Positions 14,543-23,461 of a stretch of 64,000 bases of DNA are shown here, one piece after another. A model generated the notes under the pieces. The model did no database searches and was not told where the DNA came from. It saw only the letters and a list, made by a program, of their open reading frames with translations. The position numbers and the translations under genes are program-made. Numbering within the stretch: the first letter of the stretch is position 1; each line of letters opens with the position of its first letter. The stretch is from Tidjanibacter massiliensis (lineage in GTDB: Bacteria; Bacteroidota; Bacteroidia; Bacteroidales; Rikenellaceae). The stretch lies in assembly GCF_900104605.1 (NCBI RefSeq), contig NZ_LT629960.1, positions 186,001-250,000 of the forward strand, read 5' to 3'.

Positions 14543-16015
14543 ATGGCTGGTATGTTCGCATCGATGATATCCATGTCCGATATTCGGAGCGTAATCATGG
14601 CGTTGTATTTCGTGATTATTGCCGCCGCCGTCATCGTCATCGTTCATGACCTGCGCGACCCGGTCAAGGCCCTTTCCTGGATACTCGTCATTACGCTGCT
14701 GCCCGTGGTCGGCATCGTTTTCTACATGGTGTTCGGCCGCAATTATCGGAAAGAGAAGATTTTCAACCGCAAGGAGATAGATGATTTCGAGCAGATAGGC
14801 CGGCTTTGCCGGGTGCAGTTGCGCGAACTCGTAGACCCGGATATTCAGCACATCGAACCCATCGAAGCCAATAAGGATATCATTACCCTGCTGCTGAATA
14901 ACAACAGGGCGCTCCTGACAGTACGGAACAAAGTGAAGATACTCAATGACGGGAAGGCGAAATTCGAGGAGCTGTTCGAGGCTATCGAAGGGGCCGTATC
15001 GTCCGTACATCTGGAATATTACATTTTCGAGAATGATGAAACGGGGCGCCGTCTGACCGACCTGTTGGCCCGGAAGGTGAAAGAGGGGGTGGAGGTACGT
15101 CTGATATACGATGATGTCGGCAGCTGGAACATGAAGCGCCGCCACGCCCGGCGGTTGAGGGCCATGGGAATCCGGGTATGCTGTTTCATGCCGGTCGTGT
15201 TCCCGTGGCTCACGAGCAAGCTGAATAACCGCAACCACCGCAAGATAGTGGTCGTGGACGGCAAGATAGGGTTTACGGGCGGGATTAATGTCGCCGACCG
15301 TTATGTGCACGGGACGAAGTTCGGCCCGTGGCGCGACACCCATCTGCGGATAGAGGGGGATGCGGTGAACATGCTGCAGGCCATCTTTATGACGGATTGG
15401 TATTTCGTCAGCGGTAAAGAACTGCTCAACGACGAGAAATATTTTCCCAAGAGCCGGATACGTACCCGTTCCCCGATGCAGATAGCCTCTTCCGGTCCCG
15501 ATTCCGACTGGGCTTCCATCATGCAGGCGTTTTTCGCCGCCATCAACAAGGCGCGGAAATCCATCTACATATCCACTCCCTATTTTCTGCCGAACCAGGC
15601 CATTCTGACGGCACTCAAGGTGGCGGCCCTCAGCGGTGTGGACGTGCGTATCATCCTGCCTTTCCGTTCCGACAGCAAGATAGTCTATTGGGCTTCCCGT
15701 TCCTACATCGGCGAGATGCTCGATGCCGGTATCAAGGTCTATTTCTTCTGCAAGGGGTTCAACCACTCCAAGATATTGATAATAGACGACAACTTCTGTT
15801 CGGTGGGGTCGGCCAATATGGATATACGGAGTTTCGAGGATAATTTCGAGGTGTCGGCCATCATGTACGACCCCAAAGTGGCGGAAGAACTGACCGGTTA
15901 CTTCCTGGGCGATATCGGCAACAGCGTTGCTGTTACCCCCGAATCGTGGGAGAACCGCCCCAATCTCCATGCCGTTTACGAATCCCTCGCCCGCTTGGCA
16001 AGCCCGCTGCTGTAA
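14543..16015 (+). CDS. cls: Cardiolipin synthase (phospholipase D family)
   Basis: A 490-aa membrane enzyme that joins two phosphatidylglycerol molecules into cardiolipin. The N-terminus has two transmembrane helices (about residues 15-60 in all), followed by two phospholipase D catalytic motifs: HRKIVVVDGKIGFTGG in the first half and HSKILIIDDNFCSVGSANMD in the second, each with the HxK(x4)D triad. Length suits the ClsA-type family. Several starts are possible (GTG 14534, ATG 14543, ATG 14552); 14543 is the first ATG after the predicted start of transcription near 14520. It is monocistronic, next to the glycan locus. Confidence 0.93.
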   Translation: MAGMFASMISMSDIRSVIMALYFVIIAAAVIVIVHDLRDPVKALSWILVITLLPVVGIVFYMVFGRNYRKEKIFNRKEIDDFEQIGRLCRVQLRELVDPDIQHIEPIEANKDIITLLLNNNRALLTVRNKVKILNDGKAKFEELFEAIEGAVSSVHLEYYIFENDETGRRLTDLLARKVKEGVEVRLIYDDVGSWNMKRRHARRLRAMGIRVCCFMPVVFPWLTSKLNNRNHRKIVVVDGKIGFTGGINVADRYVHGTKFGPWRDTHLRIEGDAVNMLQAIFMTDWYFVSGKELLNDEKYFPKSRIRTRSPMQIASSGPDSDWASIMQAFFAAINKARKSIYISTPYFLPNQAILTALKVAALSGVDVRIILPFRSDSKIVYWASRSYIGEMLDAGIKVYFFCKGFNHSKILIIDDNFCSVGSANMDIRSFEDNFEVSAIMYDPKVAEELTGYFLGDIGNSVAVTPESWENRPNLHAVYESLARLASPLL

Positions 16016-16063
16016 GAGGGGTATTTATCGTGACAGTTGTTGATGCGTAGCAGGTACTTATTC

Positions 16064-16094
16064 TTGTCCAAGAGAAATATAATGGCTACTTTTG
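16064..16094 (+). promoter_or_regulatory. Promoter of the surface-glycan operon
   Basis: TTG at 16064-16066, 20 bases, then TACTTTTG at 16087-16094 match the phylum's promoter form. Start of transcription near 16100 leaves an AT-rich leader of about 125 nt before the first gene. No NusG-like UpxY regulator gene is next to it, unlike Bacteroides capsule operons. No terminator was seen within the operon down to about 37.2 kb. Confidence 0.65.
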
Positions 16095-16225
16095 AATGAT
16101 TTTTGTTCTATATATAAAAATTTTAGCCGGCTTTTGGTGAATGTATGATAGTTGGACTGTGTGGAAAATACGATGTCGTGTTATGGCAGTTGCATCCATG
16201 TCCGTAAACGGTTAAGTTTGATTGA

Positions 16226-16636
16226 ATGAATATATACGACTGTAAAATACTGAATCTTCCTAAGATAGGAGATAAGCGAGGGAACTTGTCTTTTGTTGAA
16301 GAGATGGCGCATATTCCATTTGCCGTCGAGAGGACTTATTGGATATACGATGTGCCGGGAGGTGAGTCCCGGGGTGGGCATGCCTATAAGGAGAATGAAG
16401 AGTTTATCATTGCTTTATCAGGAAGTTTTGATGTCTTTGTAGATGACGGAGTACATAAACGTACCTATTCGTTGAACAGGTCGTATTATGGTTTATATGT
16501 CCCTAAGGGGGTGTGGCGTGAATTGAGTAATTTCTCTACGAATTCACTTGCTTTGATACTGGCCTCTACTGCTTATAATGCGGCTGATTATATACGGAAT
16601 TACTTGGAATTTAAATCATTTCGTAATGAAAGGTAA
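16226..16636 (+). CDS. FdtA-like dTDP-sugar 3,4-ketoisomerase, first paralog
   Basis: A 136-aa single cupin domain of the WxcM/FdtA/QdtA family, which isomerises dTDP-4-keto-6-deoxyglucose to the 3-keto sugar before amination. Family features: RGNLSFVEE near residue 20, the YDVPGGESRGGHAYKE core (41-56) and GVWRELSNFS (about 95-105). In characterised relatives the core reads HAHK, with both His in the active site; here it is His52 and Tyr54, so the second His is lost. It overlaps the next gene, a close paralog with the normal HAHK, by 11 bases. It could be an altered-specificity isomerase or a non-catalytic partner. Confidence 0.85.
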   Translation: MNIYDCKILNLPKIGDKRGNLSFVEEMAHIPFAVERTYWIYDVPGGESRGGHAYKENEEFIIALSGSFDVFVDDGVHKRTYSLNRSYYGLYVPKGVWRELSNFSTNSLALILASTAYNAADYIRNYLEFKSFRNER

Positions 16637-17042
16637 TACGGTATATGACTGTACTATGGTGGAGCTGGACAAGCATCATCATGAAAAAGGGAACATTACG
16701 GTTGTTGAGAACGGAATAACGGTTCCTTTTGATGTGAAGCGTGTGTACTATTTGTATGATGTACCGGGCGGGGAGACACGCGGAGGACATGCGCATAAAG
16801 AATTGTATCAGTTGATGGTGGCGGCCAGTGGCAGTTTCAGTGTTATTTTGGATGATGGGACCGTGAAGCGCACGTTCGTATTGAATAGACCATATCAAGG
16901 ACTGCTCATTGTGCCGGGTATATGGCGTGAACTTGATGATTTCTCTTCGGGTTCGGTCTGCCTTGTGTTGGCTTCTCAGGTTTATGAAGAAGCTGATTAT
17001 ATAAGAAAATATCCTGACTTTATCAATTATAAACATGGTTGA
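16626..17042 (+). CDS. fdtA: FdtA-like dTDP-sugar 3,4-ketoisomerase, second paralog
   Basis: A 138-aa cupin-fold enzyme of the FdtA/QdtA family, converting dTDP-4-keto-6-deoxy-D-glucose to the dTDP-3-keto-6-deoxyhexose used by the aminotransferase at 18690. The core YDVPGGETRGGHAHKEL (44-60) has both active-site His (55, 57), and GIWRELDDFSSGS follows. The ATG at 16626 lies inside the end of the first paralog (11-base overlap), implying translational coupling; an upstream in-frame codon at 16578 is too far inside it. Whether the product is galacto (Fuc3N) or gluco (Qui3N) cannot be read from sequence alone. Confidence 0.88.
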   Translation: MKGNTVYDCTMVELDKHHHEKGNITVVENGITVPFDVKRVYYLYDVPGGETRGGHAHKELYQLMVAASGSFSVILDDGTVKRTFVLNRPYQGLLIVPGIWRELDDFSSGSVCLVLASQVYEEADYIRKYPDFINYKHG

Positions 17043-17970
17043 GGTTGTGAGGTATTCAGCTGGTCTAGCCAGTGAATGGAATGATTTTGTGAAAAAATCC
17101 AAGAATGGTACCTTTCTGTTTAACAGAGGATATATGGATTATCATGCGGACCGTTTTAGAGATTGTTCATTAATGATATACCGTAAAGGAAGATTGAGTG
17201 CGGTTTTGCCTGCAAATGTAGTGGGAGATATCTTGTATTCGCATCAGGGACTGACATATGGTGGGTTTATTTTGAATGATAAGGTAACTGTTGCGGATAT
17301 GTTGGAGATTTTCGAGGAGGTTAATTCTTTCCTGAAAAAGAATGGTGTCGCAAAAGTCGTATATAAAGCAATTCCGTATATTTATGCGGATATTCCTGCC
17401 CAGGAGGATTTGTATGCCTTGTTTAGGCAAAATGCTCGTCTGATTGCTGGTAATATTTCATCGACTATTTATCAGAATAATAAACTTAAATTTTCTGAGT
17501 CGCGGCAATCGGGTGTTCGTAAGGCGAAAAGACAAGGGCTCATTGTTACGGAATCGGATGATATGGCTGCTTTTTGGGAGATATTATCGGCAAATCTGAA
17601 TTTTAAATACGGTGTGATGCCAGTTCATTCTTTAGCCGAAATTTCTTTGTTGAAAAGTCGTTTCCCTGAGAATATCAGGTTGTTTCTTTGTTTAGAGGGG
17701 CAGATGCCGTTGGGAGGAACGGTCGTTTTTGAAACAGGACGGGTTTTACATGTTCAATATATATCGGCGAATGAGGATGGAAAAGCCAAAGGCGCCCTTG
17801 ATATTTTATTTGATTTCTTGATAAATGAGCGTTATGCAGAGATTCCTGTCTTTGATTTCGGTCAATCGACGGAAAAAATGGGAACCATCTTGAATGAGAA
17901 ACTGATTTTTCAAAAGGAAGGTTTTGGGGGACGAGGAGTCATGTACAATACTTATGAGTATTTGATTTAG
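17035..17970 (+). CDS. GNAT/FemAB-like acyltransferase
   Basis: A 311-aa soluble protein resembling the FemAB/BioF2-type double-GNAT acyltransferases found in polysaccharide loci. The C-terminal half contains MPLGGTVVFETGRVLHVQYI and a KGALDILFDFLINERY segment, typical of the acyl-CoA binding half, ending in FDFGQSTEKMGTILNEKL. The position right after the FdtA genes suggests N-acylation of a 3-amino-3,6-dideoxyhexose or addition of an amino acid to it. It starts 8 bases inside the preceding gene. The substrate is inference. Confidence 0.7.
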   Translation: MVEVVRYSAGLASEWNDFVKKSKNGTFLFNRGYMDYHADRFRDCSLMIYRKGRLSAVLPANVVGDILYSHQGLTYGGFILNDKVTVADMLEIFEEVNSFLKKNGVAKVVYKAIPYIYADIPAQEDLYALFRQNARLIAGNISSTIYQNNKLKFSESRQSGVRKAKRQGLIVTESDDMAAFWEILSANLNFKYGVMPVHSLAEISLLKSRFPENIRLFLCLEGQMPLGGTVVFETGRVLHVQYISANEDGKAKGALDILFDFLINERYAEIPVFDFGQSTEKMGTILNEKLIFQKEGFGGRGVMYNTYEYLI

Positions 17971-17995
17971 GATAGTATCAATTAGTTCATGAGAA

Positions 17996-18688
17996 ATGAA
18001 ACAGATTGTCCTTATCGGAACTGCCGATACAGCTAAAGATATTTATTCTTTTATTAAAGATTACAAACTGTTTGATGTTATTGCTTTTGCGGTGGATCAT
18101 CAATATAAAACAGAAGAATATTGTTGCGGTCTTCCAGTTTATGTGATAGAGGAGCTGAGTGAGAAAATAGATAAAAATGAGGTGGGAATCTTTGTGCCTA
18201 TTCAGTGGAACTATATTAATAGACAGCGTAAAGAAATGTATTGGCGATTAAAAGATGCCGGATTTCATTTTGTTAATGTAATTGCACCTAATGCAGTAAT
18301 TCATTCTATGGGCAGCATAGGTGAAAATTGTTGGATAGCAGACAATGTAGTAATTGAATCTAATGTTACTATTGGGAATAATGTTTTTGTTAAATCCAAA
18401 GCATGGATTGGGCATTATACTACGATAGCAGACCATTGTTTTATTGGGGCAGCTTCAATGGTTGCAGGGAAAGTGACTATTGGAGAACAATCGTTCATCG
18501 GAATCAATGCCATGGTATTTGACGGTGTGAAAATTGGTCGGAAATGTTTGGTAGGGGCTTGTACCTTTGTCAAACGTTCTTTGCCTGATTTTTCGTCGAT
18601 TAAACTGTCGTCCGCTGTAACGGAAATTCGACAGTATAATGAAATCGACATTGAAGAGAAATTGGTCGCAGCTAAAAATATAAGATAG
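17996..18688 (+). CDS. PglD/NeuD-type sugar O- or N-acetyltransferase
   Basis: A 230-aa protein. The N-terminal Rossmann-like sugar-binding domain (about 1-85, [19 protein letters not shown]) is followed by a left-handed beta-helix with many hexapeptide repeats ([42 protein letters not shown]). This is the PglD/NeuD/PerB layout. A central His in [15 protein letters not shown] is placed like the catalytic base. In this context it may N-acetylate the amino sugar made by the next gene. Two bases separate it from that aminotransferase. Confidence 0.8.
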   Translation: MKQIVLIGTADTAKDIYSFIKDYKLFDVIAFAVDHQYKTEEYCCGLPVYVIEELSEKIDKNEVGIFVPIQWNYINRQRKEMYWRLKDAGFHFVNVIAPNAVIHSMGSIGENCWIADNVVIESNVTIGNNVFVKSKAWIGHYTTIADHCFIGAASMVAGKVTIGEQSFIGINAMVFDGVKIGRKCLVGACTFVKRSLPDFSSIKLSSAVTEIRQYNEIDIEEKLVAAKNIR

Positions 18689-18689
18689 G

Positions 18690-19790
18690 ATGGTTAAATT
18701 TTTAGATTTACAGGCCGTAACAGCTAAATATGCGGAGGAGATTCATGAAGCAGTGCAACGTGTTGTCGATTCGGGCTGGTATCTTCAGGGGGAGGAGAAT
18801 CGACAATTCGAAGAGAATTATGCTGCTTATATCGGGACGCGATACGCGATAGGGTGTGCTAACGGTTTGGATGCACTCATCTGGATCTTTAGAGCATATA
18901 TCGAAATGGGCGTCATGCAGCCCGGTGATGAGATAATCGTTCCTGCGAATACATATATAGCATCAATTCTTGCGATTACGGAAAACGGACTCGTACCGGT
19001 ATTGGCGGAACCTGATTTGGAAACTTACCAGATTGATGGCAATCGTATTGAGAGATTGGTTACGTCTAAAACGAAAGGAGTGCTTATCGTACATTTGTAC
19101 GGACAATGTGCTTATACGGTCCAAATCGGTGAAGTATGCGATAGATATGGTTTGAAACTGATTGAAGATAATGCCCAGGCACATGGATGTCAGTTCGGTC
19201 ATAGGCATACAGGTGCGCTGGGAGATGCGGCCGGACATAGTTTTTATCCAGGTAAGAATCTGGGGGCTTTCGGTGATGCGGGAGCGGTGACCACGGATGA
19301 CCCGGAGTTGGCGGAAACGGTCAGGACGCTTGCTAATTATGGGTCTGCTCAAAAGTATGTGTTTAAATATTGTGGACGCAACAGCCGGTTGGATGAAATA
19401 CAGGCTGCTGTGCTAAATGTCAAATTGAAACATCTTGAGGAGGATATCGAAGCTCGCAAACTGGTTGCGCGTTATTATATCAATCGGATTGTGAATCCTT
19501 TGGTTACCTTGCCGAAGGTGCGAGACTGGTATGCCCATGTATTCCATATTTTTCCCGTCCGTTGTCCTGAGCGAGACAGACTGCAGAAGTATCTGGCGGA
19601 AGCAGGTATACAAACCATTATTCATTATCCTATTCCGCCGCATAAACAGGAGTGTTATAAAGAGTGGAATAGTTTGGTTTTTCCTATCACTGAAACAATA
19701 CATGCGGAGGAACTCAGTCTGCCTATGAGTCCGGTAATGAGCGATGTGGACATGGAGCTGGTTGTAAACGCAGTAAATGCATTCCGGTAA
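18690..19790 (+). CDS. fdtB: DegT/DnrJ/EryC1 aminotransferase, FdtB-like
   Basis: A 366-aa PLP-dependent nucleotide-sugar aminotransferase. It has the DegT-family start [20 protein letters not shown], the [13 protein letters not shown] substrate loop, EDNAQAHG (the Asp binding the PLP ring N) and [16 protein letters not shown] with the Schiff-base Lys. The [11 protein letters not shown] pattern fits the FdtB/QdtB 3-aminotransferases, so it probably makes dTDP-3-amino-3,6-dideoxyhexose from the FdtA product. Its location between FdtA, acyltransferase and flippase genes supports this. Confidence 0.88.
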   Translation: MVKFLDLQAVTAKYAEEIHEAVQRVVDSGWYLQGEENRQFEENYAAYIGTRYAIGCANGLDALIWIFRAYIEMGVMQPGDEIIVPANTYIASILAITENGLVPVLAEPDLETYQIDGNRIERLVTSKTKGVLIVHLYGQCAYTVQIGEVCDRYGLKLIEDNAQAHGCQFGHRHTGALGDAAGHSFYPGKNLGAFGDAGAVTTDDPELAETVRTLANYGSAQKYVFKYCGRNSRLDEIQAAVLNVKLKHLEEDIEARKLVARYYINRIVNPLVTLPKVRDWYAHVFHIFPVRCPERDRLQKYLAEAGIQTIIHYPIPPHKQECYKEWNSLVFPITETIHAEELSLPMSPVMSDVDMELVVNAVNAFR

Positions 19791-19795
19791 GTCGA

Positions 19796-21313
19796 ATGAC
19801 AATGGCCGCAGCTATGGATACTCAGGAGATAAAAAAAGAGCAAGAGGGATATCAAACTGCTTTTAAGGCGACGGCTTTATTCGGAGGTGTACAGGTAATT
19901 AATATACTTGTATCTATATTGAAATCCAAAATCGTCGCATTATGGCTCGGTACTACTGGGTTTGGTATCATGAGCCTTTTTAATTCGGCGACTTCCCTAA
20001 TATATTCCATAACGAATCTGGGGCTGCAGGACAGTGCGGTTCGGGACATTGCTTATGCGAAAGGACAAAACAACCTTTCGTCAGTTGCACGTACCGTGAA
20101 AGCTATTAATCGGTGGATATGGGCCACGGGATTGTTCGGTGCTCTTGTTACCATTGTTTTGGCTCCGTGGTTGAGTCAGTGGCTGTTCGAAAGTAATAAA
20201 TACGTCCTTTCTTTTGTGCTGTTGTCATGCGTCGTACTGTTGTCCGGTATATATAATGGGAATTATGCTACGTTGCAGGGAACAAGGAATCTGCGGTTGA
20301 TGGCAAAAGCCAACATTTTTGGTGCGGTTACCGGATTTTTATGTTCGTTGCCTATGTTCTATTTTTTTCGGGACCGGGGTATTGTATGGGCATTGATATT
20401 AACTGCGCTTTCTACGACTGTTGTCAGTCTGCTTTATGTGAAAAAGGCGAACATTCCGGATGCCCGCTTGACATATGGGGAGAGTTATCATATCGGACTC
20501 AAAACAGTTAAATTGGGTGTCATGATGTCGTTGAGCGGTATCAGTGTTACGCTTGTGCAATTTGTAGTAAAAACATTTATCGCAAGAACAGGAAGCATTG
20601 CTGATGTCGGGCTTTATCAGGCCGGCTGGGCCTTGAACGGTACTTATTTGGGGCTGGTATTTACGGCTATGGCCAAAGATTACTATCCTCGTCTTTCACA
20701 AGCTGCTACGGATAATCGTGTGGTCAGAACAATGATGAACCAGCAGACGGAGATTGCACTATTGGTTTTGGCTCCTCTTGTGATTGTTATGATTGTTTTT
20801 ATGCCATTTTTTATAGAGCTGTTATATTCCGGAGAGTTTATTGGAATAGTCAGAATGACAGAATGGTTGCTTATCGGATCGTTAATCAAGGCGGGGTCGT
20901 GGGGTTTGAGTTTTGTCTTTCTGGCGAAAGGAGACGGTCGGCTTTTTCTTTTTAATGAATTAGGTACGAAAATCATTACCCTGCCGGCTTATTTGGTCGG
21001 GTTTCACTTTTTCGGGTTGGACGGTATTGGCTATGCTTATACTTTCAATTTCACAGTGTATTTTCTCTGGGTTGCTCTCGTCGCGTATAAACGGTATGGT
21101 ATATCATATGATAACGGCTATTGGCGATTGTTTACGGTGCTATTGGCGATGATACTTATTTTTCCGTTAGGCGAAAGATTGTGGAATGCAGGTTATGGAA
21201 CGGGTATCGCATTGATTGTGTGTATCGGAGTGTATGCTTTGTTTGAATTCAATCGACGGATAAATTTGAGAACCTTGACAGAAAAGTTACACCAAAGGGG
21301 CGGAAGGAAGTGA
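19796..21313 (+). CDS. Wzx-type lipid-linked oligosaccharide flippase
   Basis: A 505-aa polytopic membrane protein of the MOP superfamily with about 12-14 hydrophobic helices. It would flip the undecaprenyl-linked repeat unit across the inner membrane. The start region FKATALFGGVQVINILVSIL with KIVALWLGTTGFGIMSLFNS is typical of Wzx proteins of the RfbX/WzxE-like group. It ends with a 4-base ATGA overlap with the next gene. Confidence 0.88.
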   Translation: MTMAAAMDTQEIKKEQEGYQTAFKATALFGGVQVINILVSILKSKIVALWLGTTGFGIMSLFNSATSLIYSITNLGLQDSAVRDIAYAKGQNNLSSVARTVKAINRWIWATGLFGALVTIVLAPWLSQWLFESNKYVLSFVLLSCVVLLSGIYNGNYATLQGTRNLRLMAKANIFGAVTGFLCSLPMFYFFRDRGIVWALILTALSTTVVSLLYVKKANIPDARLTYGESYHIGLKTVKLGVMMSLSGISVTLVQFVVKTFIARTGSIADVGLYQAGWALNGTYLGLVFTAMAKDYYPRLSQAATDNRVVRTMMNQQTEIALLVLAPLVIVMIVFMPFFIELLYSGEFIGIVRMTEWLLIGSLIKAGSWGLSFVFLAKGDGRLFLFNELGTKIITLPAYLVGFHFFGLDGIGYAYTFNFTVYFLWVALVAYKRYGISYDNGYWRLFTVLLAMILIFPLGERLWNAGYGTGIALIVCIGVYALFEFNRRINLRTLTEKLHQRGGRK

Positions 21314-22815
21314 TGCTTGTGAGAAAAAAAGATATCTTATCGTTTTACGACAAAGTAAAAAAACTTGCTGTAAGTTCGTTGGAGAAGGAACGTTACGAAG
21401 ATGCCGTGGCCTATACGAATGCAGCAGCGGAAATTGCTTACCGTTTTAACTGGATGTACCGGGATGACGAGCTGGAAGACATTCTTATAAAGGTGTCCAA
21501 TCGACTTGTCTGTCGGAATGAATCGTATGTTGCTGTTGGGGGACGTTGTGTCATGTATGTGGCGGCGCTTTTGGATAACAGAGGAATTATACAGCAATAT
21601 CTGAGAGCTTTGATGTTTTATGCCGATAAGTTACTCGTGATAGTTGAGCGGCCATATGGAGATGAAGGGAGGGATACCGTCCGTGAACTGAAGGCTTGTG
21701 AGAAAGCGGAGTTATATATCCTTCCGGAGGAATTGTCTTTGAAAGCCCGGTCACAGTTATTGTACGATAAAATAGTATCATTTCAACCGGAGCGCCTTTT
21801 TATGCATTTATGGCCGTGGTCCGGTTTTGCCGTAAGTGTATTCAATGTATTGCCGTCCGAAATTATCAGGTATCAAATCAATTTGACCGACCATGCGTTT
21901 TGGCTGGGGTGCAGTTGCTCGGATTATGTCTTTGAATTTAGACCGTATGGATGTACGGTCTCGGAAGAACGCAGGGGGATAGCCCGGGAAAAATTGTTGT
22001 TGCAACCTTATTATCCGATAAAGAATCGCTGGCCGTTCGCTGGTTTCCCGGAAAATACTGCCGGGAAGACAGTCCTGTTTTCTGGAGGAGGACTATATAA
22101 GATTTATGGCGCGGGTGGGAAATATTTCGAAATTGTAAAGAACATTCTTGATTTATACCCCGATGTTGTTTTGCTATATGCCGGTACGGGAGATACCGCT
22201 CCGTTTGAAAGGTTCATTAAGGAAAATAATTTTTGTAACAGGATATTTTTGTTAGGGTTCAGAAAGGATATAACAGCTATCTTTGAACATTGCGATATAT
22301 ACCTTAATACGTATCCGGCTTCCGGAGGCTTGATGTGTCAATATGCAGCCATGGCGGCAAAGCCCGTATTGGCTTATAATCGGGAGGAGGATAGGGCGAG
22401 GTTTATCGAGGAGGTCGTGTGTGTGAATCGGCCTTATAAAATAACCTATACCGATGCAGTTAGTTTGGTTGAAGAGGCAGGCCGATTGATAGAAGATGCA
22501 TCATACCGGAAACGGCGGGGGGAAGAGTTGCATGATGCAGTCGTTACCCCGGAACAATTTGGAAGCGATTTGAAGAAGATATTGACTTGTAATACGAGTC
22601 TGAGGAATTATGAAAGGGTAGACATAGATTATGATGCTTTTTGCGAAGGATATATAGATAGAGAGAACCATTATACGGATACGTTCAAACGATTCGTAAT
22701 AAGAAAGTTTAAGTTTCGTACTGCATGGCTTTTCCCGCGAGTATTCCGATGGTTTGTAGGATATGTCCTCAGTGGCCGTTTATTGGCGTATCTGGTGCGC
22801 AGTAGAAAAGGATGA
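21310..22815 (+). CDS. Glycosyltransferase, GT4/GT-B-like, with unusual N-terminal region
   Basis: A 501-aa predicted GT-B-fold transferase. The N-terminal 70 residues are helical (TPR-like character, ERYEDAVAYTNAAAEIAYRF). The C-terminal nucleotide-sugar domain contains SGGGLYKIYGAGGKYF, VVLLYAGTGDTAPFERF, IFLLGFRKDITAIFEHCDIY and NTYPASGGLMCQYAAMAAKP, the E/SGG-type donor site seen in GT4 enzymes. Overlaps with both neighbours (4 bases each) show tight coupling. Donor and acceptor are unknown. Confidence 0.75.
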   Translation: MMLVRKKDILSFYDKVKKLAVSSLEKERYEDAVAYTNAAAEIAYRFNWMYRDDELEDILIKVSNRLVCRNESYVAVGGRCVMYVAALLDNRGIIQQYLRALMFYADKLLVIVERPYGDEGRDTVRELKACEKAELYILPEELSLKARSQLLYDKIVSFQPERLFMHLWPWSGFAVSVFNVLPSEIIRYQINLTDHAFWLGCSCSDYVFEFRPYGCTVSEERRGIAREKLLLQPYYPIKNRWPFAGFPENTAGKTVLFSGGGLYKIYGAGGKYFEIVKNILDLYPDVVLLYAGTGDTAPFERFIKENNFCNRIFLLGFRKDITAIFEHCDIYLNTYPASGGLMCQYAAMAAKPVLAYNREEDRARFIEEVVCVNRPYKITYTDAVSLVEEAGRLIEDASYRKRRGEELHDAVVTPEQFGSDLKKILTCNTSLRNYERVDIDYDAFCEGYIDRENHYTDTFKRFVIRKFKFRTAWLFPRVFRWFVGYVLSGRLLAYLVRSRKG

Positions 22816-23453
22816 ATATGGGAGCGAAAAAGATAGTGAGATATTGTTTGTCGGGAGTTGCTTGTTGTACGTCTTTGTTCAGACCGCTCAGCAGGTTGCA
22901 GTATCTCGTATGGTGGATGTACTATTCGCAATATAAGCGGAGGGAGTTTAAATCGTGTCCTTCCGATGTGTGGATTACTCCGAAAATCAGAATAATAGGC
23001 GGGAAGTACATAGAAATAGGACATGGTGTTCATATTCATGGGGACACTATTCTTAGTGCCTATTCTGAATTTGCTGGGAGTAAGTTTCTCCCCAGTATCT
23101 TAATAGGCGATAATTGTAATTTGGGACCAAGAGCACATATTACAGCGATTAACCGTGTGGTGATAGGTGCCGGAACTTTGACGGGTCGCGACCTTACCGT
23201 GACAGACCATGCACATGGGCAAGTTTCTGACCGAGAACAATTGTTGGAAGCTCCGAATCGGAGGTTGCTGTATTCAAAAGGGGAAGTTGCAATTGGCAGG
23301 AATGTTTGGATAGGAGATAAGGTTACGGTATTGCCGGGAGTGCATATCGGTGACGGAGCTATTATTGGAGCCGGAAGTGTCGTGACCGGAGACGTGCCTG
23401 CATATGCAGTCGTGGCGGGTAATCCCGCCCGGATTATCAGAAACCTGCAATAA
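22812..23453 (+). CDS. Hexapeptide-repeat O-acetyltransferase
   Basis: A 213-aa left-handed beta-helix acyltransferase of the LacA/maltose acetyltransferase-like group. Repeat units include IGHGVH, IGDNCN, IGAGTL, IGRNVW, IGDKVT and IGDGAI. The segment TDHAHG carries the likely catalytic His. The C-terminus VTGDVPAYAVVAGNPARII is the standard family end. It probably O-acetylates a sugar in the repeat unit. The start overlaps the preceding glycosyltransferase by 4 bases. Confidence 0.85.
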   Translation: MNMGAKKIVRYCLSGVACCTSLFRPLSRLQYLVWWMYYSQYKRREFKSCPSDVWITPKIRIIGGKYIEIGHGVHIHGDTILSAYSEFAGSKFLPSILIGDNCNLGPRAHITAINRVVIGAGTLTGRDLTVTDHAHGQVSDREQLLEAPNRRLLYSKGEVAIGRNVWIGDKVTVLPGVHIGDGAIIGAGSVVTGDVPAYAVVAGNPARIIRNLQ

Positions 23454-23461
23454 ATTGAGGC

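Noticed and set aside
14375-15970. A 531-codon - strand frame
   Set aside because: Antisense of cls, whose two phospholipase D motifs are unmistakable; no family character in the mirror frame.
16016-16225. UpxY/UpxZ-type antitermination control of the glycan operon
   Set aside because: No NusG-like or UpxZ-like gene precedes the operon in this window, and no clear terminator exists in the leader.
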